Assembly (NCBI GenBank): GCA_949987705.1
Contig: OX465281.1
Coordinates: 26,768,942-26,832,941 of the forward strand
Length of the DNA stretch: 64,000 bases
DNA from: Thereva unica
Lineage: Eukaryota > Arthropoda > Insecta > Diptera > Therevidae
Reading direction: 5' to 3'
Both the position numbers and the translations under genes were made by a program. The notes below the pieces were generated by a model. It worked only from the letters and a program-made list of their open reading frames with translations. It did no database searches and was not told where the DNA came from. This document shows positions 11,023 to 20,689 of the stretch, piece after piece (positions within the stretch are counted from its first letter, which is position 1; each line of letters begins with the position of its first letter).

Positions 11023-13911
11023 TCATGAGACAACAAATAGCCTCCTTTTAAGCAGCTCTTTGTTAGTGCTTACGCTAAAAACATTAATATTTTTATTTAC
11101 ATTAATGAACATGCGATTTACAGGCTCAAATCGGCCATAATTGGTGTTAGAGGAGTTGATGTGTAAGAGCGGTGGTCCTCTCAGATTGAATCGGCTCTCT
11201 CTAAACGACGCACGGCGCCTTAGAAAACCCGAGTCGACACGTCCATTAAGAAGCTGGTGGACGAAAACAACATCGGCCACCTCACGACGCTTGTGGAGAG
11301 TGTTTAAGTTGAGTAACTTAAGTCGGTATTCATATGGTGGAAGAATTAAAGGGTCTTCCCAAGGAAGGTGATTCAATGCGAATCGAACGAACCTACGTTG
11401 AACCGACTCAATTTTTCCAACATGCGAAGAATAGTGAGGAGACCAAACCTGGGACGCATATTCAAGTAAAGGTCTGACAAGGGAAATGTAGAGGTGTTTA
11501 GTGATCAGGGTGCTGTTAAATTCTTTGGACCACCTTTTTATAAAACCCAAGACTAAGCTGCTCTTGGAAGAAATATAGTTGATATGAGTAGAGAAGTCTA
11601 GCTTGGTGTCAAATCTAATCCCGAGATCTTTGACAAAATTAACACGGGGGACACCCTCACCAGAAAATGAGTAGTTATAAATTATAGGATCACGTCGCCT
11701 ACAAAACGTCATGACTTCGCATTTACTAATATTAAGAACCAGGTTGTTGTTAGCACACCAAGAGTAAAAGGTGTCGAGGTCGACTTGCAAAAGTTTGCAG
11801 TCCTCCATACTCTTTACGTGACGGTACAATTTGATGTCATCAGCATAAATCAGAATTCTGCAGTGTCTTAGCAAGGTAACTATATCATCAATAGAAAGAA
11901 TAAAGAGGATAGGGCCAAGATGGCTGCCTTGAGGGACACCGGATGACGCCTCAATGGTCGCGGATTTGGATCCACGGAAAAGGACTTGGTAGGTCCTGTT
12001 AGCTAAGTAGGACTGGAACCATAATAGAAGGGCTACAGGGAAACCTAACTTTTTTAGTTTGAAAACTATGATGGAGTGGGAAAGCTTGTCAAATGCCTTA
12101 CTGAAATCAGTGTAAACACAATCAGTTTGGCAACCGGAAATGAAGCCTTCAACAGCATGGGAAGTGAATTCAAGGAGATTCGTGGTAGTGGAACGGGCTG
12201 GAAGAAAACCATGTTGGTTCGTAGAAATAAGTTTTTTGCAGATGGGCACGATTGCAGAATAAATGATTGACTCAAAAAGCTTTGGTATGACAGACAGCTT
12301 AGCAATTGGTCTGTAATTCGATATTTCGTTCTTGCTACCACTTTTGTGAATAGGTATTATGAACGAATTCTTCCAAAGAGTAGGGAAATACCCTTTATCT
12401 AAGGATTTTTGAAAAAGGGTTTTCAGTGGGGACTGGAGAACCTCCACACAGGATTTAAGGACAGCAGGAGGGATACCGTCAGGGCCTGAAGTGAAGTCGA
12501 AAGGGAGTTCATCAATATGTTTCACGATATCGTCAGTGGAAATTGAAAGAGATAATCTAGCAGCTTCTCGGTGTGGAGTTATGTGACGAAAATTATTGTC
12601 ATTAGGCTGAAAGTTGGAAGGAGTGAAAGATTGATGAAAGAATGAAGCAAACATGTTGCAAATCGAGGAAGACTCACTACTAGACCAGTTAGTGTGCTGC
12701 ATAGTATTTGGGTAGTTATCAACTTTTTTCTTAGAGTTGACAAATTTAAAGAAGTTTCTAGGATCAGTATACACCTGGTCCCTCATGCTGCTGAGATATT
12801 CACTATACAGAGCAGAAGAGAGTAAACGAAATCTGTTATAGCAATCGGTAAATGTAGTAAGACTCGGAGGGTCCTTTCTCTTTAAATAGGTCTTCCAGAG
12901 TCTGTTTTTCAGATTTCTTAAATGCTTCAGTTCATTGTTGTACCAAGGTGGAGAAGAACTGCGCAATTTTAGGGGCTCAAAAGGTACACATGAAACGATA
13001 GCTTCGTATAGTACGGTATAAAACCGTGCCACATCGACATCCAACTCATTTGCGGAAAGTAGGCTGTTGAAATCGATCAAGGCAAGCTTAGATGAGAGTT
13101 CATTAAAGTTAGCCTTCATAAAGTTGAAGGAGTGAGTTACCGCCTCCGGACAAGGATTGTTCTTTGAATTGAAGCAGTAATTTAGCAGGAGAGGAGGGTG
13201 GTAATTGTCAACGGACGTCATGACTATTGGACTGGGTTCAACAATCATGTTTCCTGAGTCAGTAAAGAATACAAGATCCAACTGCCTCCCTAACATATTA
13301 GTCACACTACTCATTTGATTCAGGCCGAGTGAGAATAAGGAATTGAGAAAACAGGATTCCTTAGAATTAATATTGCCTTCAGGGAGGTAGTTATCGTCAA
13401 CTTCGTCAAATACCCACTGAATATTGGGTAAATTGAAGTCCCCAAGTAGAAGAAGTTCATCCCCAGTGTTCATCATACTCAGGCAATAATCAACACAAGA
13501 GATGAGAATATCATAGAGGCTTTTACCTCCATCGTCAAGTGTGCTAATCATACCTGGTTGGATATAGCAGCACAGCAGGAATAGATTAGATTTAGAGAAG
13601 GAAATCTTGAGAGCGACAAGCTCAATGTCCAAGTGGTTAGAGAAACTAGGAAGCGTAATTGGGTTACAATTAAGGTGACTGCGGCAAGCAAGAAGTACGC
13701 CGCCCCCACGAGCTTCCGAGTCAGTGTGACGATCCCTCCGAAAGACTTGGTAGGAGGAATCGAAGAGTTCAGCATTAAGAATGCCTTCATGGAGCCAGGT
13801 TTCAGTGAATGCAATGACATCGAACCCGCTAGCCGTCGATGCATGAAGGATGTCGTTAGTTTTTGACCTTATTCCCCTTACGTTCTGGTAGTAGAGGGAA
13901 AGCGTCTCGAG
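11023..13911 (-). CDS. LINE ORF2: endonuclease and reverse transcriptase
   Basis: An uninterrupted frame of about 962 codons if read from the proposed frameshift site at 13,911. The apurinic-type endonuclease starts at once (SLYYQNVRGIRSKTND, then IAFTETWLHEGI near residue 35), with the LLLGDFNLP box near 155 and the YHPPLL box near 238. Reverse transcriptase follows: TSGPDGIPPAVLK (about 475), NYRPIAKLSVIPKLFE (about 535), DFSKAFDKLSH (about 605), SSGVPQGSHLGPILF (656-670) and the catalytic YADD (689-692). A C-terminal thumb region follows, with no RNase H. The protein nicks target DNA and primes reverse transcription there. There is no in-frame AUG before or within the endonuclease start: upstream, the frame closes with a TAA and the first AUG is about 120 codons in. 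Translation therefore probably depends on ORF1. Confidence 0.9.
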   Translation of the reverse strand, partial: LETLSLYYQNVRGIRSKTNDILHASTASGFDVIAFTETWLHEGILNAELFDSSYQVFRRDRHTDSEARGGGVLLACRSHLNCNPITLPSFSNHLDIELVALKISFSKSNLFLLCCYIQPGMISTLDDGGKSLYDILISCVDYCLSMMNTGDELLLLGDFNLPNIQWVFDEVDDNYLPEGNINSKESCFLNSLFSLGLNQMSSVTNMLGRQLDLVFFTDSGNMIVEPSPIVMTSVDNYHPPLLLNYCFNSKNNPCPEAVTHSFNFMKANFNELSSKLALIDFNSLLSANELDVDVARFYTVLYEAIVSCVPFEPLKLRSSSPPWYNNELKHLRNLKNRLWKTYLKRKDPPSLTTFTDCYNRFRLLSSALYSEYLSSMRDQVYTDPRNFFKFVNSKKKVDNYPNTMQHTNWSSSESSSICNMFASFFHQSFTPSNFQPNDNNFRHITPHREAARLSLSISTDDIVKHIDELPFDFTSGPDGIPPAVLKSCVEVLQSPLKTLFQKSLDKGYFPTLWKNSFIIPIHKSGSKNEISNYRPIAKLSVIPKLFESIIYSAIVPICKKLISTNQHGFLPARSTTTNLLEFTSHAVEGFISGCQTDCVYTDFSKAFDKLSHSIIVFKLKKLGFPVALLLWFQSYLANRTYQVLFRGSKSATIEASSGVPQGSHLGPILFILSIDDIVTLLRHCRILIYADDIKLYRHVKSMEDCKLLQVDLDTFYSWCANNNLVLNISKCEVMTFCRRRDPIIYNYSFSGEGVPRVNFVKDLGIRFDTKLDFSTHINYISSKSSLVLGFIKRWSKEFNSTLITKHLYISLVRPLLEYASQVWSPHYSSHVGKIESVQRRFVRFALNHLPWEDPLILPPYEYRLKLLNLNTLHKRREVADVVFVHQLLNGRVDSGFLRRRASFRESRFNLRGPPLLHINSSNTNYGRFEPVNRMFINVNKNINVFSVSTNKELLKRRLFVVS

Positions 13912-15209
13912 TTTTTTGACATCAGTGGAGCGCTCGGAGTAGAAACATTAGCATGAAGGGCTCGGATACGGGAACGCGGGACAAAGAGCTTGGAAAGAGC
14001 ACCAGCAGGCCAGAAGCCAGGATCTAAGAGAGTCTCGGCAATAACAGGCGGGGCAGACAAAACAAAAGAAGCAACAGGCTTTGAAGCCTTGCTGACTTTT
14101 CTACAAGAAACGGTTCCTGGGTCTATAGATTTTGTCCTTAAGTAATCACAGATAGTTTCTGTCCCAGTTTCAGGAGAAAATCTCGAGATGAAGATATTTA
14201 AGGGTCTCGGTATCGTAACCAAAGGGGTGCGATGCTCTAGGGGAGCAGTAACTTCAGTGACCGGAGGATTGACCACTATGAGCGGCGGAGTGGTTGATAC
14301 CGAGACCGACCCAGAGGTCGACTCCGACCCTGGAGCACGGGGCAAGGAGTTCAAAGAGTTAGCGTCACCAATGGTGGCTTGGCGATTTCGATTACTCCTG
14401 CGACTTTTACGACGCGCCTTCATACTACTACTAGGCACGATGGGATTGTTGACTACCTGTTGCAAGACAGCATTCTCCGAAAGATAGGCAGCCGTGGAGC
14501 AGGCTGAAGACAGAAGGTTCTCTCCAGCAGGCAGGGCGCAAACAGATGCAGCTGCCGCAGAGGAGGAGTTCTTCTTATCATAGACGCTCTCCAATCTTAA
14601 AGACAGAGAGGTCAGGGCATTGTGATTTTTCACCACTGCAGATGACAGCGACTCAACATCAGCCCGAACACGCTTGGTATTCCTTTTGATATCATCCAAT
14701 AACGGATGAATTGAAGCTGCGGGGTTAAAAGTGCAGGAGGAAGAAGTGGCGACCGGATTAAGTATCGCCGAATGTATGTCGTCTAACGACTCTAACGTAG
14801 TTGCAACTCGGGAAGAAAGTTCCTGGAATTTTTCAACCAGGGAACCCGAATTAGTCACAACAGAAACTAGAGTGTCAGACAACGTATCAAGCCGGACATT
14901 GATGGATTGGATATCGTCAGCTAACATCTGGAAATGCGAGATGCTGCCTGAGAAGGAGCTAAGACGATCCATGACTTTCTCATGACCAACGAGAAAAACG
15001 TCAGAGATGTCTTTCATCAGCCTTAAAACATGGCAGGGTTTGATGTCAGAGCACTCCCCACAAGTAGACCCTCTACGGGCCGAAGATTTGCTACTGACTT
15101 TAGCATTGAGGCAGGAAGCATGAAAAATGCCTCCACAAACCCCATCGCAGGAAATCCCATCACCGGCGATTTCCAAAGAACACATCTTGCAAAGCTGATG
15201 ATTCGCCAT
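13878..15209 (-). CDS. LINE ORF1: PHD-finger RNA-binding protein
   Basis: 443 residues. The N-terminus holds a C4HC3 PHD-type zinc finger with ligands C7, C10, C21, C25, H30, C33, C50 and C53. A long helical, coiled-coil-like stretch covers about residues 65-215, fitting the trimer- or multimer-forming ORF1 proteins of LINEs. A basic patch (KARRKSRRSNRNRQ, near 265-280) and a C-terminal folded region from about 333 (RPLNIFISRFSPETGTETI ... DPGFWPAGALSKLFV) are likely RNA-binding parts. The protein should coat the element RNA. The start ATG at 15,209 gives the full zinc finger. The last eleven codons overlap ORF2 in another frame, and a slippery heptamer lies at codons 432-433. Confidence 0.88.
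   Translation of the reverse strand: MANHQLCKMCSLEIAGDGISCDGVCGGIFHASCLNAKVSSKSSARRGSTCGECSDIKPCHVLRLMKDISDVFLVGHEKVMDRLSSFSGSISHFQMLADDIQSINVRLDTLSDTLVSVVTNSGSLVEKFQELSSRVATTLESLDDIHSAILNPVATSSSCTFNPAASIHPLLDDIKRNTKRVRADVESLSSAVVKNHNALTSLSLRLESVYDKKNSSSAAAASVCALPAGENLLSSACSTAAYLSENAVLQQVVNNPIVPSSSMKARRKSRRSNRNRQATIGDANSLNSLPRAPGSESTSGSVSVSTTPPLIVVNPPVTEVTAPLEHRTPLVTIPRPLNIFISRFSPETGTETICDYLRTKSIDPGTVSCRKVSKASKPVASFVLSAPPVIAETLLDPGFWPAGALSKLFVPRSRIRALHANVSTPSAPLMSKNSRRFPSTTRT
13911..13917 (-). promoter_or_regulatory. Slippery heptamer A AAA AAC, proposed -1 frameshift site joining ORF1 to ORF2
   Basis: In the ORF1 frame the codons read TCA AAA AAC TCG, i.e. X XXY YYZ with A AAA AAC in the correct register. 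A -1 slip continues as CTC GAG ACG, exactly the ORF2 frame, open through the whole endonuclease and RT. ORF1 ends eleven codons later. About 10 nt downstream, TTCCCT can pair with a GGGGAA, a weak possible stimulator. A AAA AAC is one of the strongest -1 slippery sequences known from retroviral and other frameshift genes. Confidence 0.65.
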
Positions 15210-15605
15210 GAAGAAGGAACGAAATTTCTAATTATGATTTTTTTTCCTTTTTATTAAATTTTTATTTTTCTAAAAGTTAGTTTTTTGCATAAACTTAGGC
15301 AAAAAAAAAATATTAAAAGGAATGCAGGCTGATTGTGGACTGAAGCAGTATCTCTTATCACAAATTTGACAAGAAGAAGAAAAAATGACATTTAAAAAGA
15401 ATTGAAAAAAACCCTCTAAAAATCAAAAATAAACATAAATAGATCCACAGGCACTAATAAGAAGAGGAACAACAACAAAAGTCACTTATTAATAATAATT
15501 AGACACAATTTCACTCAATATTGTTAACAAAAACAGCAAAAAATACTAGGAACCACGCACAACATGTCCACCTTCACCAGAGAAACCGAAACAATGGAAA
15601 GATTT

Positions 15606-15700
15606 GATTCGGAAAGCTTCCAAGTTTTTAGTTTCGGGAAGCTTTAGAGCTTTTATTTCCGAAAAGCTCCAAAGCTTTTATTTTCGGAAAGCTTCAAATC
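15606..15700. repeat. AAGCTT-rich repeat array, right part
   Basis: Four degenerate copies of a unit containing CGGAAAGCTTC, continuing the array seen at 10,690-10,759. The last copy shares 25 identical bases with the left side. Confidence 0.7.
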
Positions 15701-16779
15701 TTTTTTGAAAAGTATATTAACATGTCAAAAAATGCATTTCTAAAGATTTCCATTTGCTGCTGGGAAGCATTATTTTTTTTAATGTGGTAGCGTGAGCTTT
15801 CGTTCACTTGAGTTCAAGCGGAACGTACAAATTCTGCATGGACCGATGAAACTCTCCACTTTTTACACCTCGTCAGACCTTCCTTGCCTGAATTAGTTTT
15901 TGCTTCTCGATGTATACGTCCTTGTCTATAATGGTCCTTTTAAACGACCGAATAGCCAACGATCAAAAGTTCGATAAAAGCTTGGTGACTTATGGAAAAG
16001 AGGTTCTAAGACAGGACAATAAAATGTCTTGTCAGCTTTCAGCGAATTTTTGGATAATTCCAGTGTTGTTGATTTTTTTTTCTGAAATTCCCTTTTGGTA
16101 CGATAAGTCGCTTGATGATTCATGGAGATTTTTTCTTTTTTAAGGGTCGGTCTACGCCAGCTCATCATCTTTCACGGAACCCCATCCGCGTATGTACATG
16201 CTCAAATTTGTAATAAAAAATCTCGTTGGTCGTGTCCCCTCTTTGGCTAATAGGGGGGAAATTTTTATCCGGAGTCACATTGAACATAATATTGTTCACT
16301 TATTGCCTTGTATTCTATAATGTTCTGGGTAATGGGCTTTTGTAGTATGGATCATACTCTTATCCATCTAATCTCATGTACCGAAAGTATTTTGATTTTT
16401 TAGCTGTTCACTTTATCTGGCCGTTATTTAACTACTGCAGTTCTGTACAAGAAGTTCGTGTTCCATGCTCCGAAAATCAAAAAGAACACAAGGAATTGCA
16501 CGTTACATAACAATAGACTAGTGAAAATGTTATCTTATCGATTGGCAGTGTAGAAACAAATTCCTTCCAGCAAATGCGCCGATTTAATTCCAAAAATGTG
16601 CAAACATAAAAAATAAAAAGGCTGACAAAGAAAAATGCTAAAAAGAAGAAGATAACCGGCCCACAGGGGCGCCACGTCGTTAATAGATTAATTAGCTATA
16701 ATCTAGGAAAGGTAAAAATACTTAGAAACTATTCTCACAGCTGGAAATAAAATTGCTGGGGTCGTTAACAGATTGTGTA
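15701..16779. other. Unassigned region
   Basis: No gene recognised. A junction GAAGAAGATAACCGGCCCAC at about 16,646 recurs in similar form at about 38,888 and may mark the boundary of a repeat. Confidence 0.4.
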
Positions 16780-17930
16780 AGGCAAAAGTTTCGAATCAGT
16801 TTCTCGATACCGAACCGACAATAATTATCGAGGAAAAGACGGCAATAAAATCGCTGAAAAATGGAAAGGCGCCGGGAATAGATCAAAGCTGGAGGTGATG
16901 TCTTATCACAACAACTCCACGTCCTCATAACACACATATGGCATTTAGATCGTGTCCCGTCGGCGTGGAAGAAAGCGACTAATGTCCAATTTTGAGAATG
17001 CAATAACTATCACGGTATTAGCCTCCTTGCGATGGTCGGCAAAGTGGTTACGAAAATCATACAATCGAGGCTACAAAAACATCGAGAGCAAACCAGCCGG
17101 AAAGAACAAGCAGGATTTAGTCCGCATCGATCAAATATTCGCTCTCCGTCAGGTAATGGTAGAAACAATTCGTTTCGGCGAACGAACTAGCGTCGTCTTC
17201 ATCGATTTCAAATCGATTGGAACAGCTTCTGGAGAGCCTTAGAAACTGAATACGTCCCATTGAAAATCATCCAACTTCTCCAAGCGTCGTACGGTGACTC
17301 AACTAGCAGCGTTCGTATTCGAAGCGACCTATACGAGGAATTTCCGATTCAGACAGGTGACCGACCAGGAGACGGCGCTTCGCCATTTCTCTTTAACCTT
17401 GTGATCGACGCGATTATGTATGAAACATTCGGTTGATGACGCGGAGCTCCAAACGACTACAACAATTTCGTAACCGACTTGATGTTCGCCGACGATAGCC
17501 GACACGGATGCCGAAGCAACGGACCTCTTATACGACATTTCTCGTCCAGTCATACGGGTTAAACACCGGACGGACGGATCGAAGGCTACTGTTTACCTCG
17601 ATGGAACCCAAAACGAACGTTCAAATATTTGGGATCATTGGTTGGAAAAAAGAAAGTGGCATCGGCGGCCGACGTTCACAGCCGCATCGGCCAGGCAACA
17701 GCAATATTCACCTCGCTCAAATGGTACATATGGAAACGAACAAATATTACCATCAAAACGAGAGTAGGCCTTTATCGGGGCTCAAGACGTCGCCAAAAAT
17801 CGTCAAGGATGGAAATGAAGAAAGCTCGAGACTCACCGGCACAGACAGCAGCGTATCCATTGCGGGGACGTTCCGCTTGGACAGCCAGCTCACGAATCAA
17901 AAAAGAAGAAGAAGAAGACCGATGTAAGAT
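16780..17930 (+). pseudogene. LINE reverse transcriptase relic with AAG tail
   Basis: Decayed plus-strand RT motifs in order: SLKNGKAPGIDQ (about 16,850), GISLLAMVGKVVTKIIQSR (about 17,010), KEQAGFSPHR (about 17,100), VVFIDFKS, LLQASYGDSTSSVRIRSDL (about 17,280), FLFNLVIDAIM (about 17,390), a damaged ADD box, and a C-terminal part with KYLGSLVGKKK (about 17,620). It ends in a GAAGAAGAAGAAG tail. Stops and frameshifts are frequent. The same 3' end is at 61,050-61,355. Confidence 0.75.
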
Positions 17931-18062
17931 TTCACTTCCTCGTAAAAAGGACCCCCTGGGGGTATGCACTCAGGCGGTAGTGTCACATTCCTTACTGACT
18001 AAAATCACCAACCTTTTTTCATGACGTTCAAGTCCAGATTGGCTCGAATCGTAAAGGCATTA

Positions 18063-18217
18063 AGGACCCCATACACGGTCAAATTGGATATACATCGAAG
18101 TACGGATGTATAACCAAATCTATCGATTGTGAGACGATCGGCCGATCCAAACTCATTTTGTGAATGGGTTTGATGAAAATGTGGATGTACATCCAATTTG
18201 ACCGTGTATGGAGGCCT
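18063..18217. mobile_element. 155-bp miniature inverted-repeat element, Harbinger-like
   Basis: Terminal inverted repeats of about 33 bp pair CCATACACGGTCAAATTGGA on the left with its complement on the right; only a few mismatches are seen. The flanks TTA (18,060-18,062) and TCA (18,218-18,220) fit a decayed 3-bp duplication. The interior has no coding capacity. Confidence 0.7.
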
Positions 18218-18358
18218 TCACTCTGGGGTTATCGGCATAACCCTTAACAAAGGGATCCCTCAAAGGTCCTCGCCAGAACCGGAACAGTCTAGATATTGAG
18301 CTATCTAGCTGCTATCTCTCTTTCATTTCTCTGTTTCTTCGGACTTTGTAATGCTTAA

Positions 18359-18823
18359 AGGCCCAATTACAATGACCGGATTAGAGCGGAACAGAATCGG
18401 ATTGAACTGTCAAAGTGGTTTTCCAAGCATGCGTTTTCTATTTAACCGATTCCAATGAACGGATTCAAACGCATTTGACCGCATCTGTGCCGGATTCGTT
18501 TTAGTTTGTTTAGAAATCGCCGGATTGAGCTGTCAAAATTTTGGTAAATAAAAGCTGTGAATGTTTAAGGTTTTATTTTTTTTGATTTGTTATGCTTTTA
18601 AAAATGTTTTCGGACGAGCAGTTAATCGCAGAAGTGAAAGATTATGAAATACTGTACAACAAGGCAAAGAGTGGACATAAAAATTCCAAGATTAAAAATG
18701 AAATGCATTTGACGTTTAAATGCGAACTGATCCGTTCATTGTAATCAGTGCAGTTTCCTATCCGTTCTGATGCGTTCTTTTGACATTTCAATCCGCGTAG
18801 ATCCGCTCATTGTAATTGGGCCT
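18359..18823. mobile_element. PIF/Harbinger deletion derivative, 465 bp
   Basis: Inverted ends AGGCCCAATTACAATGA, followed by CCGGAT or GCGGAT, flanked by an exact TAA duplication (18,356-18,358 and 18,824-18,826), the typical 3-bp target of PIF/Harbinger. The ends also contain inner repeats of GGATT and TGTCAAA. The interior keeps the start of a MADF-type reading frame. Confidence 0.85.
18592..18744 (+). pseudogene. Truncated MADF (Myb/SANT-like) reading frame of a Harbinger element
   Basis: A 50-codon frame starts MLLKMFSDEQLIAEVKDYEI and continues LYNKAKSGHKNSK. This is the beginning of a MADF DNA-binding domain, found in the second protein of PIF/Harbinger transposons, which helps bring the transposase to the ends. 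After about 37 residues it runs into the terminal region of the element and stops, so the rest of the domain was deleted. It is probably not functional. Confidence 0.6.
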
Positions 18824-18839
18824 TAAGATTCTGGTGGAT

Positions 18840-19260
18840 GACAGGTTCCGTCGCGCCTCCTTGGATGCCCTTGTTATCACGTATACTGCTTCGTGGGACG
18901 TAGTACGGTATGCACGGCATGCTCGACGGATACGCAGAACGCCGTCCCGTGCATCCCGAAGTTAAGCTTTCGGTCAATCATCACTCCCAAATACCAAAGT
19001 ACCAGCTGGGAGTCTAGAACCTGGTTACCTACTTTCTCCGCTATGATACCAGCCTTTCCACCTGCTGATGAGCACTACTTCCGTTTTATGCTCAGCCAGC
19101 GTTAAACAAGTGTGCAACGAGCCAATTGCATTCGTTCCCCTATTTCTGAAAGAGGCTGCCCATCATCCAGTCAGAGTTAACAGATTGAGCATCACTCCAC
19201 CTAAAACGAAATCTATTCAGTGTCGTCGTCATCAACTTCGCAGAATTCGAATGAGTTCCT
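18840..19260 (-). pseudogene. LINE RT C-terminal relic
   Basis: The minus strand contains decayed phrases of the post-RT region of I/R1/Jockey-type LINEs: TEVVLISRWKG (about 19,070) followed by a damaged segment matching LGVMIDRKL-type sequence and LRIRRACRAYY. Several stops. No ends identified. Confidence 0.5.
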
Positions 19261-20196
19261 GACTGTATGATAAAAGCGGCACTGAAAATGCCAGAGTTGA
19301 CGTCTTTATTATCAAAGCACGTGTCTCCAAATAGACGATAGACACTCCAGCGCCATCTAACAAGAAGTAGTATTTTTTATGCATGTATTTCGATAAAAAA
19401 TTTAACATAAAATTTTAATATTGATTTTAAATCACTATTGTCAACGCGGAAAATATTTGCTAAAAATTTCGTGAATAAATATTTTTGTGTAGGTCCAAAA
19501 GTCTGAAACACGCCATAATTATTAAAGATCGTTTATTGCTGACTGATTGATCGATAATAAACCTGATTTTTTTATTATTAGCAACAAAATGTGATTTTGA
19601 AATTATGTTGCGGAAAACCCGGAGTCTCTATGTTTTTTGGCAAATTACCGTAAAAATAATTTTCGGAAGAATGCTTAAACCCAGAAATTGATTTCTTAAA
19701 CCAGTTTAAAATTAAGATTTGAATTTTTCCTGCCGTATTGATTATTGTGCAACTTGTAGGTTATGTATGTTTTGAAATTATTGTGTGCTGATAACGCGTT
19801 AACGCGACTAGAGCACCCCTCTTAATGTTGCATCAAAAATGCACAGGTTGCACGCAACTCAAACCTGCAAGAAGGTTCGAGGGTTGTGAATAAATTAAAA
19901 AAACGTCTTTAAATACCGCCTTCCAAGCTGCAGCTTAAGTTCAAATGCACGCTTCATTGTGAATGCATGTCACGGCATCTCGTCCACTGCATATCCAGCA
20001 TTCCATCTACGACGACGACGGCTGATTTCCGGCTTTCGGCAAAAGCTCTTCTCTATTGAATCTACGAAATCCCTACTTTTTTTCCGCTCTCCGTCAAACG
20101 AGAAAAGATTGTAAATTGTAGAAAGAAGCTCGTCGGTGTTTTTTTGTTTGTTTTTTTTTCTCACCTGGATGAAGTAATTTTTAACCGTCAAATCTC
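19261..20196. other. Unassigned region upstream of the lipase promoter
   Basis: No gene recognised; AT-rich. One GCGCCATCTA motif lies at 19,350-19,359. This stretch would hold proximal regulatory sequence of the lipase gene if exon 1 is right. Confidence 0.4.
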
Positions 20197-20228
20197 AGTC
20201 GGTTGTCGTTGGTGTAAAGTGGCTAAAC

Positions 20229-20262
20229 AGTCCGGTACTGAACGGTCTTTGCCACGGACGTG
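20229..20262 (+). promoter_or_regulatory. Inr plus DPE core promoter candidate of the lipase gene
   Basis: An Inr-like ACAGTC places A+1 at 20,229. A perfect DPE, GGACGTG, begins at 20,256, exactly +28, the spacing required for Inr/DPE cooperation in arthropod TATA-less promoters. A second Inr-like TCAGTC at 20,195-20,200 has no DPE at the right distance. The predicted 5' UTR is 409 nt to the ATG at 20,638. Confidence 0.5.
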
Positions 20263-20637
20263 TTTTCCTCCTCAGTTTTTTTTGTATCTTTCCCGGGCAG
20301 GTTTCGTGTGCTCCAGAAAAAGTTTGCTTGATCAATTTATATTGCAACCGATTTGAAATTATGAAATTTGTGCTATTTTGTTTTTAATTACCGTTATTAA
20401 CACGAAATTTATTAATTTTTTTTGAAAGTTAAGAATTTGCAGTGTGATATGATAACGTAGATGTGATCATATAAAGAAGGCATTCCTTAATATATATTCT
20501 CGCGGAGTTAAAGTGATTAAGTGATTTTGAATTGCAAAAAAGAAGAAGAAGAAGATTTTAAAAAGGCTGAGATTTCTTGATGATTGTTTCAAATAAAAAT
20601 TAATTGCGAAGGATCGAAAGAAGTTAATTGTTTTATC

Positions 20638-20689
20638 ATGACGCTTTCGCCAAATTCAGCTCTCTGCGGCATTTTTACTTTGTATTTTG
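20638..20689 (+). CDS. Lipase exon 1 (signal peptide), proposed
   Basis: The ATG opens [17 protein letters not shown] and one extra G, then a perfect donor GTAAGT (20,690). The leftover G joins with CT from exon 2 to give Ala, so the phase fits, and the junction makes a plausible signal-peptide end. Assignment is inferred from phase, hydrophobicity and an upstream Inr/DPE; a 28.6-kb intron separates it from exon 2. Confidence 0.55.

Larger units (their letters stand above)
10760..15606 (-). mobile_element. CR1/Jockey-like non-LTR retrotransposon, near full length
   Basis: A minus-strand LINE of about 4.85 kb: 5' leader (about 15,210-15,606), PHD-finger ORF1, long ORF2 with endonuclease and reverse transcriptase, a 3' UTR with two copies of a hairpin and a TA-rich microsatellite, and an A tail of about 10 nt (10,760-10,769). 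Both ORFs are uninterrupted, which suggests recent activity. The RT motifs (SSGVPQGSHLGPILF, YADD) and ORF1 type fit the CR1/Jockey group; exact clade needs a tree. It sits inside an AAGCTT-rich repeat array. The 5' boundary is approximate, set where the repeat resumes. Confidence 0.85.

Noticed and set aside
20195..20200. Alternative transcription start TCAGTC
   Set aside because: A good Inr match, but no DPE or TATA at the required distance; the site at 20,229 fits better.
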